Below are positions 1-10,483 of a stretch of DNA of 64,000 nucleotides, in pieces. The DNA comes from Pantoea dispersa (lineage in GTDB: Bacteria; Pseudomonadota; Gammaproteobacteria; Enterobacterales; Enterobacteriaceae). The notes beneath the pieces were generated by a model, which searched no databases, had not been told where the DNA came from, and worked only from the letters and a program-made list of their open reading frames with translations. A program made the position numbers and the translations under genes. The stretch spans positions 248,001 through 312,000 of the forward strand of contig NZ_SCKT01000004.1 of NCBI RefSeq assembly GCF_014155765.1. Direction: 5' to 3'. Every line of letters begins with the position of its first letter. Position 1 is the stretch's first letter.

Positions 1-567
1 GTGAAGGGCGAGAAAGTCCTTAATACCGACGAGATGAAGCTGGTCGGGCAGCACAATTACACCAATGCGCTTGCCGCGCTGGCGCTGGCCGATGCGGTGA
101 ATATCCCGCGCGCCTCCAGCCTGAAAGCGTTAACCACCTACAGCGGCCTGCCGCATCGCTTCCAGCTGGTGCACGAAGCGCATGGCGTGCGCTGGATTAA
201 TGATTCGAAAGCCACCAACGTGGGCAGCACCGAAGCCGCGCTTAACGGCCTGCAGGTGAAAGGTACGCTGTGGCTGCTGCTGGGTGGCGATGGCAAAGGG
301 GCGGACTTTACGCCGCTGGCGCGCTATCTGCAGGGCGACAACGTGCGGCTGTTCTGCTTTGGCCGCGACGGCGATGCGCTGGCCGCGCTGCGTCCGGCAG
401 TGGCGACGCGCACCGACACGCTCGAACAGGCGATGACGCAGATTGCCGCGCAGGTGCAGGCGGGCGACCTGGTGCTGCTGTCACCGGCGTGCGCCAGCCT
501 CGACCAGTTCCGTAATTTTGAACAGCGCGGCGATCGCTTCGCGCAACTGGCGAAGGAGCTGAGCTGA
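1..567 (+). CDS. murD: UDP-N-acetylmuramoylalanine-D-glutamate ligase, 3' part
   Basis: C-terminal 188 residues of MurD, cut by the window edge; the GTG at base 1 is an internal valine codon, not a start. MurD is the cytoplasmic Mur ligase that adds D-glutamate to UDP-MurNAc-L-Ala using ATP. Visible are the end of the central domain ([15 protein letters not shown]) and the C-terminal ligase domain with [16 protein letters not shown] and [12 protein letters not shown], all typical of enterobacterial MurD. Its TGA overlaps the ftsW ATG by one base, as expected in the dcw cluster, so the two genes are probably translationally coupled. Confidence 0.96.
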   Translation: MKGEKVLNTDEMKLVGQHNYTNALAALALADAVNIPRASSLKALTTYSGLPHRFQLVHEAHGVRWINDSKATNVGSTEAALNGLQVKGTLWLLLGGDGKGADFTPLARYLQGDNVRLFCFGRDGDALAALRPAVATRTDTLEQAMTQIAAQVQAGDLVLLSPACASLDQFRNFEQRGDRFAQLAKELS

Positions 568-1781
568 TGCGTATTCCCGGAGCCAGTATCGCCAGTTTTA
601 TTTCGCTGCGCCTGCGTGATTGGGTGATGGGCGCGCGCGACAACGACGACGCGCCGGTGGTGCTGTATGACCGCACGCTGCTGTGGCTGACATTTGGCCT
701 GGCGATTATCGGTTTTGTCATGGTCACCTCGGCGTCGATGCCGGTTGGACAGCGTCTTAACGACGATCCGTTCTACTTTGCCAAGCGAGATGCCTTTTAT
801 ATCGCACTGGCGCTGGGGATGGCGTTAGTGACGCTGCGCGTACCGATGGATTTCTGGCAGCGCTACAGCAACGCGATGCTGATGGCCTCGGTGGCGATGC
901 TGCTGATCGTACTGGTGGTCGGTAGCTCGGTTAACGGCGCATCGCGCTGGATCGCGCTCGGGCCGCTGCGTATTCAGCCAGCGGAGTTATCCAAGCTGTC
1001 GCTGTTCTGCTATCTCGCCAGTTATCTGGTGCGCAAAGTGGAAGAGGTGCGTAACAACTTCTGGGGCTTCTGTAAGCCGATGGGCGTGATGGTGGTGCTG
1101 GCGGTGCTGCTGCTGGCCCAGCCAGACCTCGGCACCGTGGTAGTGCTGTTTGTTACCACGCTGGCGATGCTGTTCCTGGCGGGCGCCAAACTGTGGCAGT
1201 TCCTGGCGATTATCGGCTCCGGCATTTTCGCCGTGGTGCTGCTGATTATCGCGGAACCTTACCGTATGCGCCGCGTAACCTCCTTCTGGAACCCGTGGGA
1301 AGATCCGTTCGGCAGCGGCTACCAGCTGACTCAGTCGCTGATGGCGTTTGGCCGCGGTGAGTTCTGGGGGCAGGGCCTGGGCAACTCGGTGCAGAAACTG
1401 GAGTATCTGCCGGAAGCGCACACCGACTTTATCTTCTCAATTATCGGTGAAGAGTTGGGTTATGTCGGTGTGGTTTTGGCGCTGTTGATGGTATTCTTCG
1501 TCGCTTTTCGCGCAATGTCGATTGGCCGTCGCGCGCTGGAGATCGACCAGCGTTTTTCCGGCTTCCTCGCCTGTTCCATTGGCGTGTGGTTTAGCTTCCA
1601 GGCGCTGGTTAATGTTGGTGCGGCGGCGGGTATGCTGCCGACCAAGGGCCTGACGCTGCCGCTGATCAGTTACGGTGGATCGAGTCTGATCATTATGTCG
1701 ACCGCCATCGTGTTTTTATTGCGCATAGATTATGAAACACGTCTGGCAAAAGCCCAGGCGTTTACCCGAGGTGCCCGATGA
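567..1781 (+). CDS. ftsW: Septal peptidoglycan glycosyltransferase FtsW
   Basis: SEDS-family multispanning inner-membrane protein, 404 residues (E. coli about 414). It polymerises lipid II into septal glycan together with FtsI. The sequence has many hydrophobic segments plus the family signatures [13 protein letters not shown] near the N-terminus, [37 protein letters not shown] and the C-terminal [10 protein letters not shown]. The N-terminal tail before the first membrane segment is a little shorter and divergent, which accounts for the length difference. It overlaps murD by 1 base and murG by 4 (ATGA). Confidence 0.97.
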   Translation: MRIPGASIASFISLRLRDWVMGARDNDDAPVVLYDRTLLWLTFGLAIIGFVMVTSASMPVGQRLNDDPFYFAKRDAFYIALALGMALVTLRVPMDFWQRYSNAMLMASVAMLLIVLVVGSSVNGASRWIALGPLRIQPAELSKLSLFCYLASYLVRKVEEVRNNFWGFCKPMGVMVVLAVLLLAQPDLGTVVVLFVTTLAMLFLAGAKLWQFLAIIGSGIFAVVLLIIAEPYRMRRVTSFWNPWEDPFGSGYQLTQSLMAFGRGEFWGQGLGNSVQKLEYLPEAHTDFIFSIIGEELGYVGVVLALLMVFFVAFRAMSIGRRALEIDQRFSGFLACSIGVWFSFQALVNVGAAAGMLPTKGLTLPLISYGGSSLIIMSTAIVFLLRIDYETRLAKAQAFTRGAR

Positions 1782-2836
1782 GTGGTAAACGGCTGATGGT
1801 CATGGCAGGGGGTACCGGCGGACATGTGTTCCCCGGACTGGCCGTGGCGCATCATCTGATCGAACAAGGCTGGCAGGTGCGCTGGCTGGGAACGGCAGAC
1901 CGGATGGAAGCCGATCTGGTGCCAAAGCATGGCATCGACATCGACTTCATCCGCATCAGCGGATTGCGCGGTAAAGGCGTAAAGGCCCTGCTGCTGGCAC
2001 CGGTGCGCATCTTCAATGCGTGGCGCCAGGCGCGCCGCATCATGAAAAACTGGCAGCCGGATGTGGTGCTGGGCATGGGCGGTTATGTTTCCGGTCCGGG
2101 CGGCCTTGCGGCGTGGAGTTGCGGCATCCCGGTGGTGCTGCACGAGCAGAACGGCATTGCCGGGCTGACCAATAAGTGGCTGGCGAAAATCGCCACCACA
2201 GTGATGCAGGCCTTTCCGGGCGCGTTCCCCACTGCCGAGGTGGTGGGCAACCCGGTGCGTAATGATGTGCTGGCGCTGCCGCTTCCGGCGCAGCGTCTGG
2301 CACACCGCAGCGGGCCGATTCGCGTGCTGGTGATTGGCGGTAGTCAGGGCGCGCGCATCCTCAATCAGATCGTGCCGCAGGTCGCCGCCGAACTGGGTGA
2401 CGCCATCACGTTGTGGCATCAGACCGGCAAAGGCGCACGGGAGACCGTGCAGCAGGCGTATCAGGCCGCTGGCCAGCCGCAGCACAAGGTCACCGAGTTT
2501 ATCGATGACATGGCGCAAGCCTATGCGTGGGCCGATGTGGTGGTGTGCCGCTCCGGCGCGCTGACCGTCAGTGAAGTGGCGGCGGCGGGTTTACCGGCGA
2601 TTTTCGTGCCGTTCCAGCACAAAGATCGTCAGCAGTACTGGAATGCGCTGCCGCTGGAAAAAGCCGGCGCGGCCAAAATTTTCGAGCAGCCGCAGTTTAC
2701 TGCTGCGGCCGTCGCAGACACGCTGCGCCACTGGGATCGCGCCACGCTGCTGGCGATGGCGAAAAAAGCCCGCCAGGTCGCGATTCCTGATGCGACCGAA
2801 CGGGTGGCACAAGAGGTTGCGCGCGTCGCGAAGTAA
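1778..2836 (+). CDS. murG: UDP-GlcNAc:lipid I N-acetylglucosaminyltransferase MurG
   Basis: GT-B fold glycosyltransferase, 352 residues (E. coli 355). It transfers GlcNAc to lipid I at the cytoplasmic membrane face to give lipid II. Motifs seen: the N-terminal glycine-rich loop [27 protein letters not shown] in the first domain, the second-domain loop [13 protein letters not shown], and the donor-binding [22 protein letters not shown] with the following [10 protein letters not shown]. The ATG overlaps the ftsW stop as ATGA. About 70 bases of untranslated sequence separate it from murC, the largest gap in the early part of this cluster. Confidence 0.97.
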   Translation: MSGKRLMVMAGGTGGHVFPGLAVAHHLIEQGWQVRWLGTADRMEADLVPKHGIDIDFIRISGLRGKGVKALLLAPVRIFNAWRQARRIMKNWQPDVVLGMGGYVSGPGGLAAWSCGIPVVLHEQNGIAGLTNKWLAKIATTVMQAFPGAFPTAEVVGNPVRNDVLALPLPAQRLAHRSGPIRVLVIGGSQGARILNQIVPQVAAELGDAITLWHQTGKGARETVQQAYQAAGQPQHKVTEFIDDMAQAYAWADVVVCRSGALTVSEVAAAGLPAIFVPFQHKDRQQYWNALPLEKAGAAKIFEQPQFTAAAVADTLRHWDRATLLAMAKKARQVAIPDATERVAQEVARVAK

Positions 2837-2906
2837 GTTAACCGGTCAGTTTGACTGGCCTGCATCTGAATGCAGGTGCAAACGGGAAAACAGGTAACAG
2901 AGACAG

Positions 2907-4382
2907 ATGAATACACAACAATTGGCAAAACTGCGTTCTATTGTGCCCGAGATGCGTCGCGTCCGGCACATCCACTTTGTCGGCATCGGCGGTGCCGGCA
3001 TGGGCGGTATTGCCGAGGTGTTGGCGAACGAAGGCTATCACATTAGCGGCTCCGATCTGGCGCCCAATCCGGTTACGCAGCATCTGGCCTCGCTGGGCGC
3101 GACCATTTACTTCAACCATCGCCCGGAAAATGTTACCGACGCCAGCGTCGTCGTGGTTTCCACCGCCGTGGCGCAGGACAACCCGGAGCTGGTGGCGGCG
3201 CGTGAGCAGCGTATCCCGGTGATCCGCCGGGCGGAGATGCTGGCTGAGCTGATGCGTTTCCGTCACGGCATCGCGATTGCCGGCACGCACGGTAAAACCA
3301 CCACCACTGCGATGGTGACCAGTATTTATGCGGAAGGCGGTCTCGATCCGACGTTCGTCAATGGCGGTCTGGTTAAAGCGGCGGGTACGCACGCGCGCCT
3401 CGGCAGCAGCCGTTATCTGATTGCGGAAGCGGACGAAAGCGACGCGTCTTTCCTGCATCTGCAACCGATGGTGGCGATTGTCACTAACATCGAAGCGGAT
3501 CACATGGATACCTATCAGGGCGATTTTGAGAACCTGAAGCAGACGTTTATTAACTTCCTGCACAACCTGCCGTTTTACGGGCGCGCGGTGATGTGCGTGG
3601 ACGATGTGGTGATTCGCGATCTGATTCCGCGCGTGGGCCGTCAGGTCACCACCTATGGTTTCAGCGACGATGCGGATGTGCGGGTCGAAAACTACGAACA
3701 GCGCGGCGCGCAGGGCCACTTCACCCTGATTCGTCAGGACAAGCCGGTGCTGCACGTGACGCTGAATGCGCCGGGTCGCCATAACGCGCTGAACGCCGCG
3801 GCAGCCGTGGCGGTTGCCAGCGAAGAGGGCATTGACGACAACGCTATTCTGGCGGCGCTGGAGAGTTTCCAGGGCACCGGTCGACGTTTCGACGTGCTGG
3901 GCGAGTTTGACACCGCAGCCGTTAACGGTAAGCCAGGCAGCGCGATGCTGGTCGACGATTATGGCCATCATCCGACCGAAGTGGATGTCACCATCAAAGC
4001 GGCGCGCGCCGGCTGGCCAGAGAAAAAGCTGGTGATGGTGTTTCAGCCGCATCGCTACACGCGCACCCGCGACCTGTTCGATGATTTCGCCAATGTGCTG
4101 TCACAGGTGGATGTGTTACTGATGCTGGATGTCTACCCGGCGGGCGAAGCCGCTATTCCGGGCGCGGACAGCCGTTCACTGTGCCGTGCCATCCGCAATC
4201 GCGGCAAGGTCGATCCGATTCTGGTCTCCGAGCACGAAGCGCTGCCGGATGCGCTGGCACCGCTGCTGTCCGGCGACGATCTGGTGATTGTGCAGGGCGC
4301 CGGCAACATCGGCAAAATTGCCCGCAAGCTGGCTGGGATTCAGCTACAGCCGGCTCTGAACACGGAGGCGCGCCATGGCTGA
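2907..4382 (+). CDS. murC: UDP-N-acetylmuramate-L-alanine ligase
   Basis: First Mur ligase of the peptide stem, 491 residues, identical in length to E. coli MurC. It adds L-alanine to UDP-MurNAc with ATP in the cytoplasm. The sequence shows the N-terminal Rossmann motif [17 protein letters not shown], the ATP loop [12 protein letters not shown] at about residues 124-135, the ADESDASF and TNIEADHMD segments of the central domain, and the C-terminal domain with [10 protein letters not shown] and [17 protein letters not shown]. The 3' end overlaps ddlB by 8 bases. Confidence 0.97.
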   Translation: MNTQQLAKLRSIVPEMRRVRHIHFVGIGGAGMGGIAEVLANEGYHISGSDLAPNPVTQHLASLGATIYFNHRPENVTDASVVVVSTAVAQDNPELVAAREQRIPVIRRAEMLAELMRFRHGIAIAGTHGKTTTTAMVTSIYAEGGLDPTFVNGGLVKAAGTHARLGSSRYLIAEADESDASFLHLQPMVAIVTNIEADHMDTYQGDFENLKQTFINFLHNLPFYGRAVMCVDDVVIRDLIPRVGRQVTTYGFSDDADVRVENYEQRGAQGHFTLIRQDKPVLHVTLNAPGRHNALNAAAAVAVASEEGIDDNAILAALESFQGTGRRFDVLGEFDTAAVNGKPGSAMLVDDYGHHPTEVDVTIKAARAGWPEKKLVMVFQPHRYTRTRDLFDDFANVLSQVDVLLMLDVYPAGEAAIPGADSRSLCRAIRNRGKVDPILVSEHEALPDALAPLLSGDDLVIVQGAGNIGKIARKLAGIQLQPALNTEARHG

Positions 4383-5295
4383 GAAAGTCGCGGTATTGAT
4401 GGGCGGTACCTCCGCCGAGCGCGAGGTGTCACTGATGTCCGGCAGCGCGGTGCTGGCGGGACTGCGTGAGATGGGCATTGATGCGCACGGTGTCGACACC
4501 CGTGACGTCTCAGTGCTGGACCTCCGGCAGCAGGGCTTTGCCAAAGCGTTTATCGCGCTGCACGGTCGCGGTGGCGAAGATGGCACGCTGCAGGCGCTGC
4601 TGGAGTTTCTGCAACTGCCCTACACCGGCAGCGGCGTCATGGCGTCGGCCATCACCATGGATAAACTGCGCAGCAAACTGCTGTGGCAGGGCAGGGGATT
4701 GCCGGCGGGCAAATTTGTCTGGCTGACGCGCCAGCAGTATGAGCAGGGGCTGGATGCTGCAGCGCAGGCGTCGATTGACGCGCTCGGACTGCCGCTGTTT
4801 GTGAAGCCAAGCTGTGAAGGTTCCAGCGTTGGCATCAGCCGCGTGAACCAGGCGGAAGCGCTGCCAGCCGCGCTGCAGGAGGCGTTTCGCCATGATGATG
4901 ACGTGCTGGTGGAAGCTTTTCTCAGCGGTGCCGAATACACCGTGGGCATCGTCGGCGACGAAATTCTGCCGTCAATCAGAATTCAGACCGCCAGCGAGTT
5001 CTATGACTATGAAGCAAAATACATTTCTGACGATACTCAATACTTCTGCCCGAGCGGCCTGAGTGCGGAGAAAGAGGCGGAACTGCAGACATTAGTGCTG
5101 GCGGCGTGGCGCGCGTTAGGCTGCAGCGGCTGGGGACGGGTTGATGTGATGGTCGACGGTGACGGCAATTTCCAGCTGCTGGAAGTTAACACCTCGCCTG
5201 GCATGACCAGCCACAGCCTGGTGCCGATGGCGGCGAAGCAGGCGGGATACAGCTTCCCGCAACTGGTGGCGCGCATTCTGGAGCTGGCTGACTGA
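4375..5295 (+). CDS. ddlB: D-alanine-D-alanine ligase B
   Basis: ATP-grasp enzyme of 306 residues (E. coli 306) making the D-Ala-D-Ala dipeptide for MurF. Motifs: the N-terminal [27 protein letters not shown] with the glutamate and glycine-rich loop, [16 protein letters not shown] for ATP binding, and the C-terminal [32 protein letters not shown] with the metal ligands. The start lies inside the end of murC and only one base separates the stop from the ftsQ start, so translation is likely coupled on both sides. Confidence 0.97.
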   Translation: MAEKVAVLMGGTSAEREVSLMSGSAVLAGLREMGIDAHGVDTRDVSVLDLRQQGFAKAFIALHGRGGEDGTLQALLEFLQLPYTGSGVMASAITMDKLRSKLLWQGRGLPAGKFVWLTRQQYEQGLDAAAQASIDALGLPLFVKPSCEGSSVGISRVNQAEALPAALQEAFRHDDDVLVEAFLSGAEYTVGIVGDEILPSIRIQTASEFYDYEAKYISDDTQYFCPSGLSAEKEAELQTLVLAAWRALGCSGWGRVDVMVDGDGNFQLLEVNTSPGMTSHSLVPMAAKQAGYSFPQLVARILELAD

Positions 5296-5296
5296 T

Positions 5297-6136
5297 ATGT
5301 CTCAGGCGGCACTGCGCGTTAGAAATCGCGAACCTCAGGAGCGTGCGCGCTCCGGACGGAGCAACGGAGCACGGCTGTTTGGCATCGTGTTCCTGCTGCT
5401 GGTGATGGGCATCATGGTGGCTGGCGGCCTCGTGGTGCTGAAGTGGATGAATGATGCGTCGCGTCTGCCGCTGTCGAAGCTGGTGGTGACGGGCGAAACC
5501 CACTACACCACGCACGATGATATTCGTCAGGCGATTTTATCGCTCGGCGCGCCGGGAACGTTCATGTCGCAGAACGTGGACATTATCCAGCAGCAGATCG
5601 AGCGTTTACCGTGGATTAAACAGGTTAGCGTGCGCAAGCAGTGGCCTGATGAGCTGAAGATAAACCTGGTGGAGTTTGTCCCGGTGGCACGCTGGAATGA
5701 CTCGCACATGGTGGACGCCGATGGCGTTTCCTTCAGCGTCCCGGCCAGCCACATCGGCAAAGAGACGTTGCCGATGCTATATGGGCCGGAGGGCAGTGAG
5801 AAAGAGGTATTGGCCGGCTATCACACCATGAGTGATGTGCTGCGGGCCAGTAAGTTTACCCTGAAGGTCGCGTCGATGACGGCGCGGCGCTCGTGGCAGC
5901 TGGTGACCAGCGACGATGTGCGCATCGAACTGGGGCGCAGCGACACCATGAAGCGTCTGAACCGTTTTATTGAGCTCTATCCGGAGTTGCAGCAGCAGGG
6001 CCAGAGTCAGAACCAGCGCATCAGCTATGTTGATCTACGCTATGACTCCGGCGCCGCAGTAGGCTGGGCACCGGCACCGATTGAGCCACAGGACAGTAAT
6101 CAGCAACAAAACCAGGCACAGGCTAAACCACAATGA
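5297..6136 (+). CDS. ftsQ: Cell division protein FtsQ
   Basis: Bitopic divisome protein of 279 residues (E. coli 276). It links early and late septal proteins through FtsB/FtsL. A short basic cytoplasmic tail is followed by one membrane segment ([20 protein letters not shown], about residues 29-48), a POTRA domain ([22 protein letters not shown]) and the beta domain. The C-terminal tail is glutamine-rich ([16 protein letters not shown]), longer than in E. coli and probably disordered. It starts one base after ddlB and overlaps ftsA by 4 bases (ATGA). Confidence 0.95.
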   Translation: MSQAALRVRNREPQERARSGRSNGARLFGIVFLLLVMGIMVAGGLVVLKWMNDASRLPLSKLVVTGETHYTTHDDIRQAILSLGAPGTFMSQNVDIIQQQIERLPWIKQVSVRKQWPDELKINLVEFVPVARWNDSHMVDADGVSFSVPASHIGKETLPMLYGPEGSEKEVLAGYHTMSDVLRASKFTLKVASMTARRSWQLVTSDDVRIELGRSDTMKRLNRFIELYPELQQQGQSQNQRISYVDLRYDSGAAVGWAPAPIEPQDSNQQQNQAQAKPQ

Positions 6137-7389
6137 TCAAGGCAACGGACAGAAAACTGGTAGTAGGACTTGAAATCGGCACTGCGAAGGTCGCCGCCCT
6201 GGTTGGGGAAATTCTGCCCGATGGTATGGTCAACATTATTGGCGTCGGCAGCTGCCCGTCCCGCGGTATGGACAAAGGCGGCGTGAACGATCTGGAGTCG
6301 GTGGTGAAGTGCGTTCAGCGCGCCATCGACCAGGCGGAATTGATGGCAGACTGCCAGATTTCGTCGGTATACCTTGCTTTATCGGGCAAACATATTAGTT
6401 GTCAGAACGAAATCGGGATGGTTCCGATTTCCGAAGAGGAAGTCACTCAGGATGATGTGGAAAACGTGGTGCATACGGCGAAATCCGTTCGCGTGCGCGA
6501 CGAACATCGTATTCTGCATGTGATTCCACAGGAATACGCCATCGATTATCAGGAAGGCATCAAAAATCCGGTTGGCCTTTCCGGCGTGCGTATGCAGGCC
6601 AAGGTGCATCTCATCACCTGCCACAACGATATGGCAAAAAATATCGTGAAAGCCGTTGAACGTTGTGGCCTGAAAGTTGACCAACTGATTTTTGCCGGAC
6701 TGGCATCCAGTTTTTCGGTGCTGACCGAAGATGAACGTGAGCTGGGAGTCTGTGTTGTTGACATCGGTGGCGGTACAATGGATATCGCGGTGTACACCGG
6801 CGGCGCGCTGCGTCATACCAAAGTGATTCCCTATGCCGGGAACGTGGTGACCAGTGATATCGCCTATGCCTTTGGCACACCGCCAACTGACGCCGAAGCG
6901 ATTAAAGTGCGTCATGGTTGTGCGCTGGGTTCGATTGTCGGCAAAGACGAAAACGTCGAGGTGCCGAGCGTGGGTGGACGTCCACCGCGCAGCCTGCAGC
7001 GCCAGACGCTGGCAGAAGTGATTGAGCCGCGTTACACCGAACTGCTGAATCTGGTGAACGACGAGATTCTGCAACTGCAGGAGCAACTGCGCCAGCAGGG
7101 CGTGAAGCACCATCTGGCAGCCGGTATTGTGCTGACCGGCGGTGCGGCGCAGATTGAAGGTCTGGCGGCCTGTGCACAGCGGGTGTTCCACACTCAGGTG
7201 CGCATCGGTCAGCCGCTTAACATCACCGGCCTGACGGATTATGCGCAGGAGCCGTACTACTCGACGGCGGTTGGCCTGCTGCATTACGGCAAAGAGTCAC
7301 ACATGAACGGTGATGCAGAAACGGAAAAACGTGCTTCAGTGGGCAATTGGTTTAAACGCATCAACAGCTGGCTGAAGAAAGAGTTTTAA
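6133..7389 (+). CDS. ftsA: Cell division protein FtsA
   Basis: Actin-like ATPase, 418 residues (E. coli 420), that tethers FtsZ to the inner membrane and signals to late divisome proteins. Recognisable pieces are the phosphate-1 loop [32 protein letters not shown] (phosphate 2), [14 protein letters not shown] (adenosine motif) and the C-terminal amphipathic membrane helix [14 protein letters not shown]. It overlaps ftsQ (ATGA). A 71-base spacer containing an inverted repeat separates it from ftsZ. Confidence 0.97.
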   Translation: MIKATDRKLVVGLEIGTAKVAALVGEILPDGMVNIIGVGSCPSRGMDKGGVNDLESVVKCVQRAIDQAELMADCQISSVYLALSGKHISCQNEIGMVPISEEEVTQDDVENVVHTAKSVRVRDEHRILHVIPQEYAIDYQEGIKNPVGLSGVRMQAKVHLITCHNDMAKNIVKAVERCGLKVDQLIFAGLASSFSVLTEDERELGVCVVDIGGGTMDIAVYTGGALRHTKVIPYAGNVVTSDIAYAFGTPPTDAEAIKVRHGCALGSIVGKDENVEVPSVGGRPPRSLQRQTLAEVIEPRYTELLNLVNDEILQLQEQLRQQGVKHHLAAGIVLTGGAAQIEGLAACAQRVFHTQVRIGQPLNITGLTDYAQEPYYSTAVGLLHYGKESHMNGDAETEKRASVGNWFKRINSWLKKEF

Positions 7390-7401
7390 TTTTTTGAAAA
7401 A

Positions 7402-7431
7402 GGAGATCATCAGGCAATGTTTATGATCTCC
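7402..7431 (+). repeat. Inverted repeat in the ftsA-ftsZ spacer
   Basis: GGAGATCAT at 7402-7410 is repeated as ATGATCTCC at 7423-7431 with a 12-base loop. This is a perfect 9-bp stem in the ftsZ leader, about 30 bases upstream of the ftsZ ATG. There is no T-run after it, so it does not look like a terminator. A stem in an mRNA leader between two genes needed at very different levels could be a processing or stability element. The function is inferred only. Confidence 0.55.
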
Positions 7432-7460
7432 AGGCGACAGGCACATAACGGAGAGAAATC

Positions 7461-8615
7461 ATGTTTGAACCTATGGAATTAACCAATGACGCGGTGATTA
7501 AAGTCATCGGCGTCGGCGGTGGCGGTGGCAACGCCGTAGAGCACATGGTACGCGAGCGTATCGAAGGTGTGGAATTCTTCGCTGTGAATACCGACGCGCA
7601 GGCGTTGCGTAAAACGGCGGTCGGCCAGACGATTCAGATCGGGACCAATATCACCAAAGGTCTCGGTGCGGGTGCTAACCCGGAAGTCGGTCGTACCTCG
7701 GCGGAAGAGGATCGCGAAGCACTGCGTTCTGCGCTGGAAGGGGCAGACATGGTGTTTATCGCCGCGGGCATGGGTGGCGGTACCGGTACCGGTGCAGCTC
7801 CTGTGGTGGCTGAAGTAGCCAAAGATTTAGGTATCCTGACGGTTGCGGTGGTGACGAAGCCCTTCAACTTCGAAGGGAAAAAACGCATGGCGTTTGCTGA
7901 GCAGGGTATCGCTGAGTTGTCCAAGCATGTTGATTCACTGATCACCATTCCTAACGACAAGCTGCTGAAAGTGCTGGGCCGTGGTATCTCTCTGCTGGAT
8001 GCCTTCGGTGCGGCTAACGACGTGCTGAAAGGTGCGGTGCAGGGTATCGCAGAACTGATTACCCGTCCGGGTCTGATGAACGTCGACTTCGCCGACGTGC
8101 GTACCGTGATGTCAGAAATGGGTTACGCGATGATGGGTTCTGGCGTTGCCTGTGGTGAAGACCGTGCCGAAGAAGCGGCCGAAATGGCGATCTCTAGCCC
8201 GCTGCTGGAAGATATCGATCTGTCGGGTGCGCGTGGCGTGCTGGTCAACATCACGGCGGGCTTCGACCTGCGCCTGGATGAGTTCGAAACCGTGGGTAAC
8301 ACCATCCGCGCCTTCGCCTCGGACAACGCGACCGTGGTTATCGGTACCTCGCTGGATCCAGAGATGAACGACGAGCTGCGCGTCACCGTGGTGGCGACCG
8401 GTATCGGCATGGACAAGCGTCCGGAAATCACCCTGGTGACTAACAAACCTGCGACTCAGCCGGTCATGGATCATCGCTACCAGCAGCACGGCATGGCGCC
8501 GCTGCCGCAGGAGCAGAAACCGGCCGCGAAAGTGGTGAATGACCAGCCAGCGTCATCCAGCAAAGAGCCTGACTATCTTGATATTCCAGCCTTCCTGCGT
8601 AAACAGGCAGACTAA
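7461..8615 (+). CDS. ftsZ: Cell division GTPase FtsZ
   Basis: Tubulin-like GTPase of 384 residues (E. coli 383) that assembles the Z ring at midcell. The tubulin signature GGGTGTG is at about residues 105-111, preceded by the N-terminal [15 protein letters not shown]. The T7 region [11 protein letters not shown] is intact, and the C-terminal tail [14 protein letters not shown] is the FtsA/ZipA/ZapD-binding peptide after a variable linker. It has its own leader with GGAG-type ribosome binding (ACGGAGAGAAATC before the ATG). ZapD, a FtsZ bundling partner, is encoded at 14.4-15.2 kb. Confidence 0.98.
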   Translation: MFEPMELTNDAVIKVIGVGGGGGNAVEHMVRERIEGVEFFAVNTDAQALRKTAVGQTIQIGTNITKGLGAGANPEVGRTSAEEDREALRSALEGADMVFIAAGMGGGTGTGAAPVVAEVAKDLGILTVAVVTKPFNFEGKKRMAFAEQGIAELSKHVDSLITIPNDKLLKVLGRGISLLDAFGAANDVLKGAVQGIAELITRPGLMNVDFADVRTVMSEMGYAMMGSGVACGEDRAEEAAEMAISSPLLEDIDLSGARGVLVNITAGFDLRLDEFETVGNTIRAFASDNATVVIGTSLDPEMNDELRVTVVATGIGMDKRPEITLVTNKPATQPVMDHRYQQHGMAPLPQEQKPAAKVVNDQPASSSKEPDYLDIPAFLRKQAD

Positions 8616-8676
8616 GAATATCCTGAGAATTGGGATTCTCCGCTCTTTGTGCTAAAGTATTCGCCCGCCGGTAATT

Positions 8677-8682
8677 TATACT
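8677..8682 (+). promoter_or_regulatory. Probable -10 element of lpxC promoter
   Basis: TATACT lies 35 bases upstream of the lpxC start in the ftsZ-lpxC spacer. The surrounding sequence (GCTAAAGTATTCGCCCGCCGG upstream, GATGGGTAAT downstream) resembles, from memory, the E. coli lpxC promoter and leader region. The -35 element is not clear, so this is a tentative call. Confidence 0.4.
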
Positions 8683-8716
8683 GGCGGTCGGATGGGTAAT
8701 ATTGCGAGATAATGCG

Positions 8717-9634
8717 ATGATCAAACAAAGGACATTAAAACGTATTGTTCAGGCGACTGGCGTCGGTTTGCATACCGGCAAAAAAGTCACGCTGACTTTA
8801 CGCCCTGCGTCGGCTAATACCGGGGTCATCTATCGTCGCACTGACTTGAATCCACCGGTTGATTTCCCGGCTGATGCAAAATACGTGCGCGACACCATGC
8901 TGAGTACCTGCCTGGTGAATGATGAAGGCGTGCGTATTTCGACGGTTGAACACCTGAATGCTGCATTGGCAGGTCTGGGTATCGACAACATTATTGTTGA
9001 AGTCGATGCGCCAGAAATTCCGATCATGGATGGCAGTGCCGCGCCTTTTGTTTATTTGCTGATGGATGCCGGTGTCGAAGAGCTGAACAGCGCGAAGAAA
9101 TTCGTGCGCGTGAAGCAAGCGGTACGGGTAGAAGATGGCGATAAGTGGGCCGAGATCAAACCGTACAATGGTTTTTCACTCGACTTCACCATCGACTTCA
9201 AACATCCGGCGATCGACTCAAGCTCGCAGCGTTACCAGCTCAATTTCTCGGCTGAATCCTTTGTGCGTCAGATTAGCCGTGCGCGCACCTTCGGCTTTAT
9301 GCGTGAAATCGAATATCTGCAGTCTAAAGGCCTGTGCCTGGGCGGTAGTTTAGATTGTGCGATTGGCCTCGATGACTTCCGCGTATTGAATGAAGATGGC
9401 CTGCGCTTTGAAGATGAGTTCGTGCGTCACAAAATGCTGGACGCCATCGGCGACTTGTTCATGTGTGGTCATAACGTGATTGGCGCATTCTCTGCGTTCA
9501 AGTCCGGCCATGCGCTGAACAATAAACTGTTGCAGGCGGTACTGGCGAAGCAGGAAGCCTGGGAATGGGCGACCTTCGAAGACGAAGCTGAACTGCCACT
9601 GGCCTTCAAAGCGCCAAATTTAGTGCTGGCTTAA
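8717..9634 (+). CDS. lpxC: UDP-3-O-acyl-GlcNAc deacetylase LpxC
   Basis: Zinc amidase of 305 residues (same as E. coli) carrying out the committed step of lipid A synthesis. The ATG at 8717 was chosen because [21 protein letters not shown] matches the family N-terminus; an upstream in-frame TTG adds five unconserved residues. Zinc ligands are visible as VEHLNAA (His79) and HKMLDAIGD (His238, Asp242). The C-terminal tail ends in LVLA, the nonpolar end that in E. coli directs FtsH degradation, so the same turnover control is likely. Followed by a strong terminator. Confidence 0.97.
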   Translation: MIKQRTLKRIVQATGVGLHTGKKVTLTLRPASANTGVIYRRTDLNPPVDFPADAKYVRDTMLSTCLVNDEGVRISTVEHLNAALAGLGIDNIIVEVDAPEIPIMDGSAAPFVYLLMDAGVEELNSAKKFVRVKQAVRVEDGDKWAEIKPYNGFSLDFTIDFKHPAIDSSSQRYQLNFSAESFVRQISRARTFGFMREIEYLQSKGLCLGGSLDCAIGLDDFRVLNEDGLRFEDEFVRHKMLDAIGDLFMCGHNVIGAFSAFKSGHALNNKLLQAVLAKQEAWEWATFEDEAELPLAFKAPNLVLA

Positions 9635-9648
9635 TTAGTCAGCCATCA

Positions 9649-9700
9649 AACGGCGGGCTTCCCTGACACCCTCTCCGGTCAGTGGAACCCGCCGTTTTTT
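9649..9700 (+). terminator. Rho-independent terminator after lpxC
   Basis: AACGGCGGG plus TTCC (one bulged C) pairs with GGAA plus CCCGCCGTT, followed by TTTTTT. It ends the dcw transcript 15 bases after the lpxC stop. The 205 bases after it hold the secM promoter region; I see no gene there. Confidence 0.9.
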
Positions 9701-9905
9701 ATTGCCCGCCGCTAAGCTGTAATCCCGCTCGCAAAACCCTGTTGCCAGCGACCAAACCCTGCGCAAAAAAACGTGAAATCCGCCGTAAGCCCTTTAATCC
9801 CTGATGTCGAAGCCCCACATAAGTGCTATTATCTGGCGCTCATGTAAGCAGGGTGCGTAACGCAACTCTGGCTTAGCGCTTAATGACTGGCATGATGGAC
9901 GAAAG

Positions 9906-10412
9906 GTGATCGGGATTTTCTCACGCTGGCGACAACTCGGCAGACGCTATTTCTGGCCTCATCTCCTGTTGGGAATGGTGGCGGCCAGTCTCGGCCTGCC
10001 TGCCTGTGCACAAAGCGCAGAACCCACCAGCAGCGATTCGCCGGTCAGCAGCCTGTTTACCGGCAAGGTGGTGCGGTTTGATCACCTGATTCGCCTGCAG
10101 GAAAGCGCGCGTCGCCCCAGTTTCAACGTTGATTACTGGCATCAGCACGCCATCCGCACCGTCATTCGCCATCTCTCATTCAGCATGACGCCGCCCGCAA
10201 CAGCGGAAGCGGAACATGCATTGCCGCTGGCGGCGCAAAAGCTGGCGCTGATTGACTCGCTGCAGGCGCTGCTGACTTCACCCGCGCAACCTTTAGCCAC
10301 GATGGCACCGCCGTCGCGAGCGCATCATGTTTCGCCCAACGTTCACTCTTCTGCTGACTGGCAGGCTGCTATTCATGGCATCCGCGCCGGACCTTTCATT
10401 GCTCAAAGCTAA
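9906..10412 (+). CDS. secM: Secretion monitor SecM with variant arrest peptide
   Basis: Regulatory secreted protein of 168 residues (E. coli 170) with a GTG start. An N-terminal signal peptide (basic MIGIFSRWRQLGRRYF then a hydrophobic core and PACAQSAE cleavage region) precedes a poorly conserved body. The C-terminal end contains the ribosome-stalling core GIRAGP at residues 158-163, five codons before the stop. The upstream part of the E. coli arrest motif (F150-x4-W-I) is only partly kept: the tryptophan is at the right spacing, but F150 is replaced by His and I156 by Gln. Stalling here opens the secA ribosome-binding site when secretion is slow. Confidence 0.92.
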   Translation: MIGIFSRWRQLGRRYFWPHLLLGMVAASLGLPACAQSAEPTSSDSPVSSLFTGKVVRFDHLIRLQESARRPSFNVDYWHQHAIRTVIRHLSFSMTPPATAEAEHALPLAAQKLALIDSLQALLTSPAQPLATMAPPSRAHHVSPNVHSSADWQAAIHGIRAGPFIAQS

Positions 10413-10483
10413 CGTTATTTTCCTGTTTCTGTTTTTTGCCTTTGCAGCCCGTATTGTTACGGCTGAATTGAGATAAATTTATT

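Noticed and set aside
2838-4052. 404-codon open frame antisense to murC
   Set aside because: Shadow of a well-conserved gene in GC-rich DNA; no ribosome site, low-complexity His/Arg-rich product, no family resemblance.
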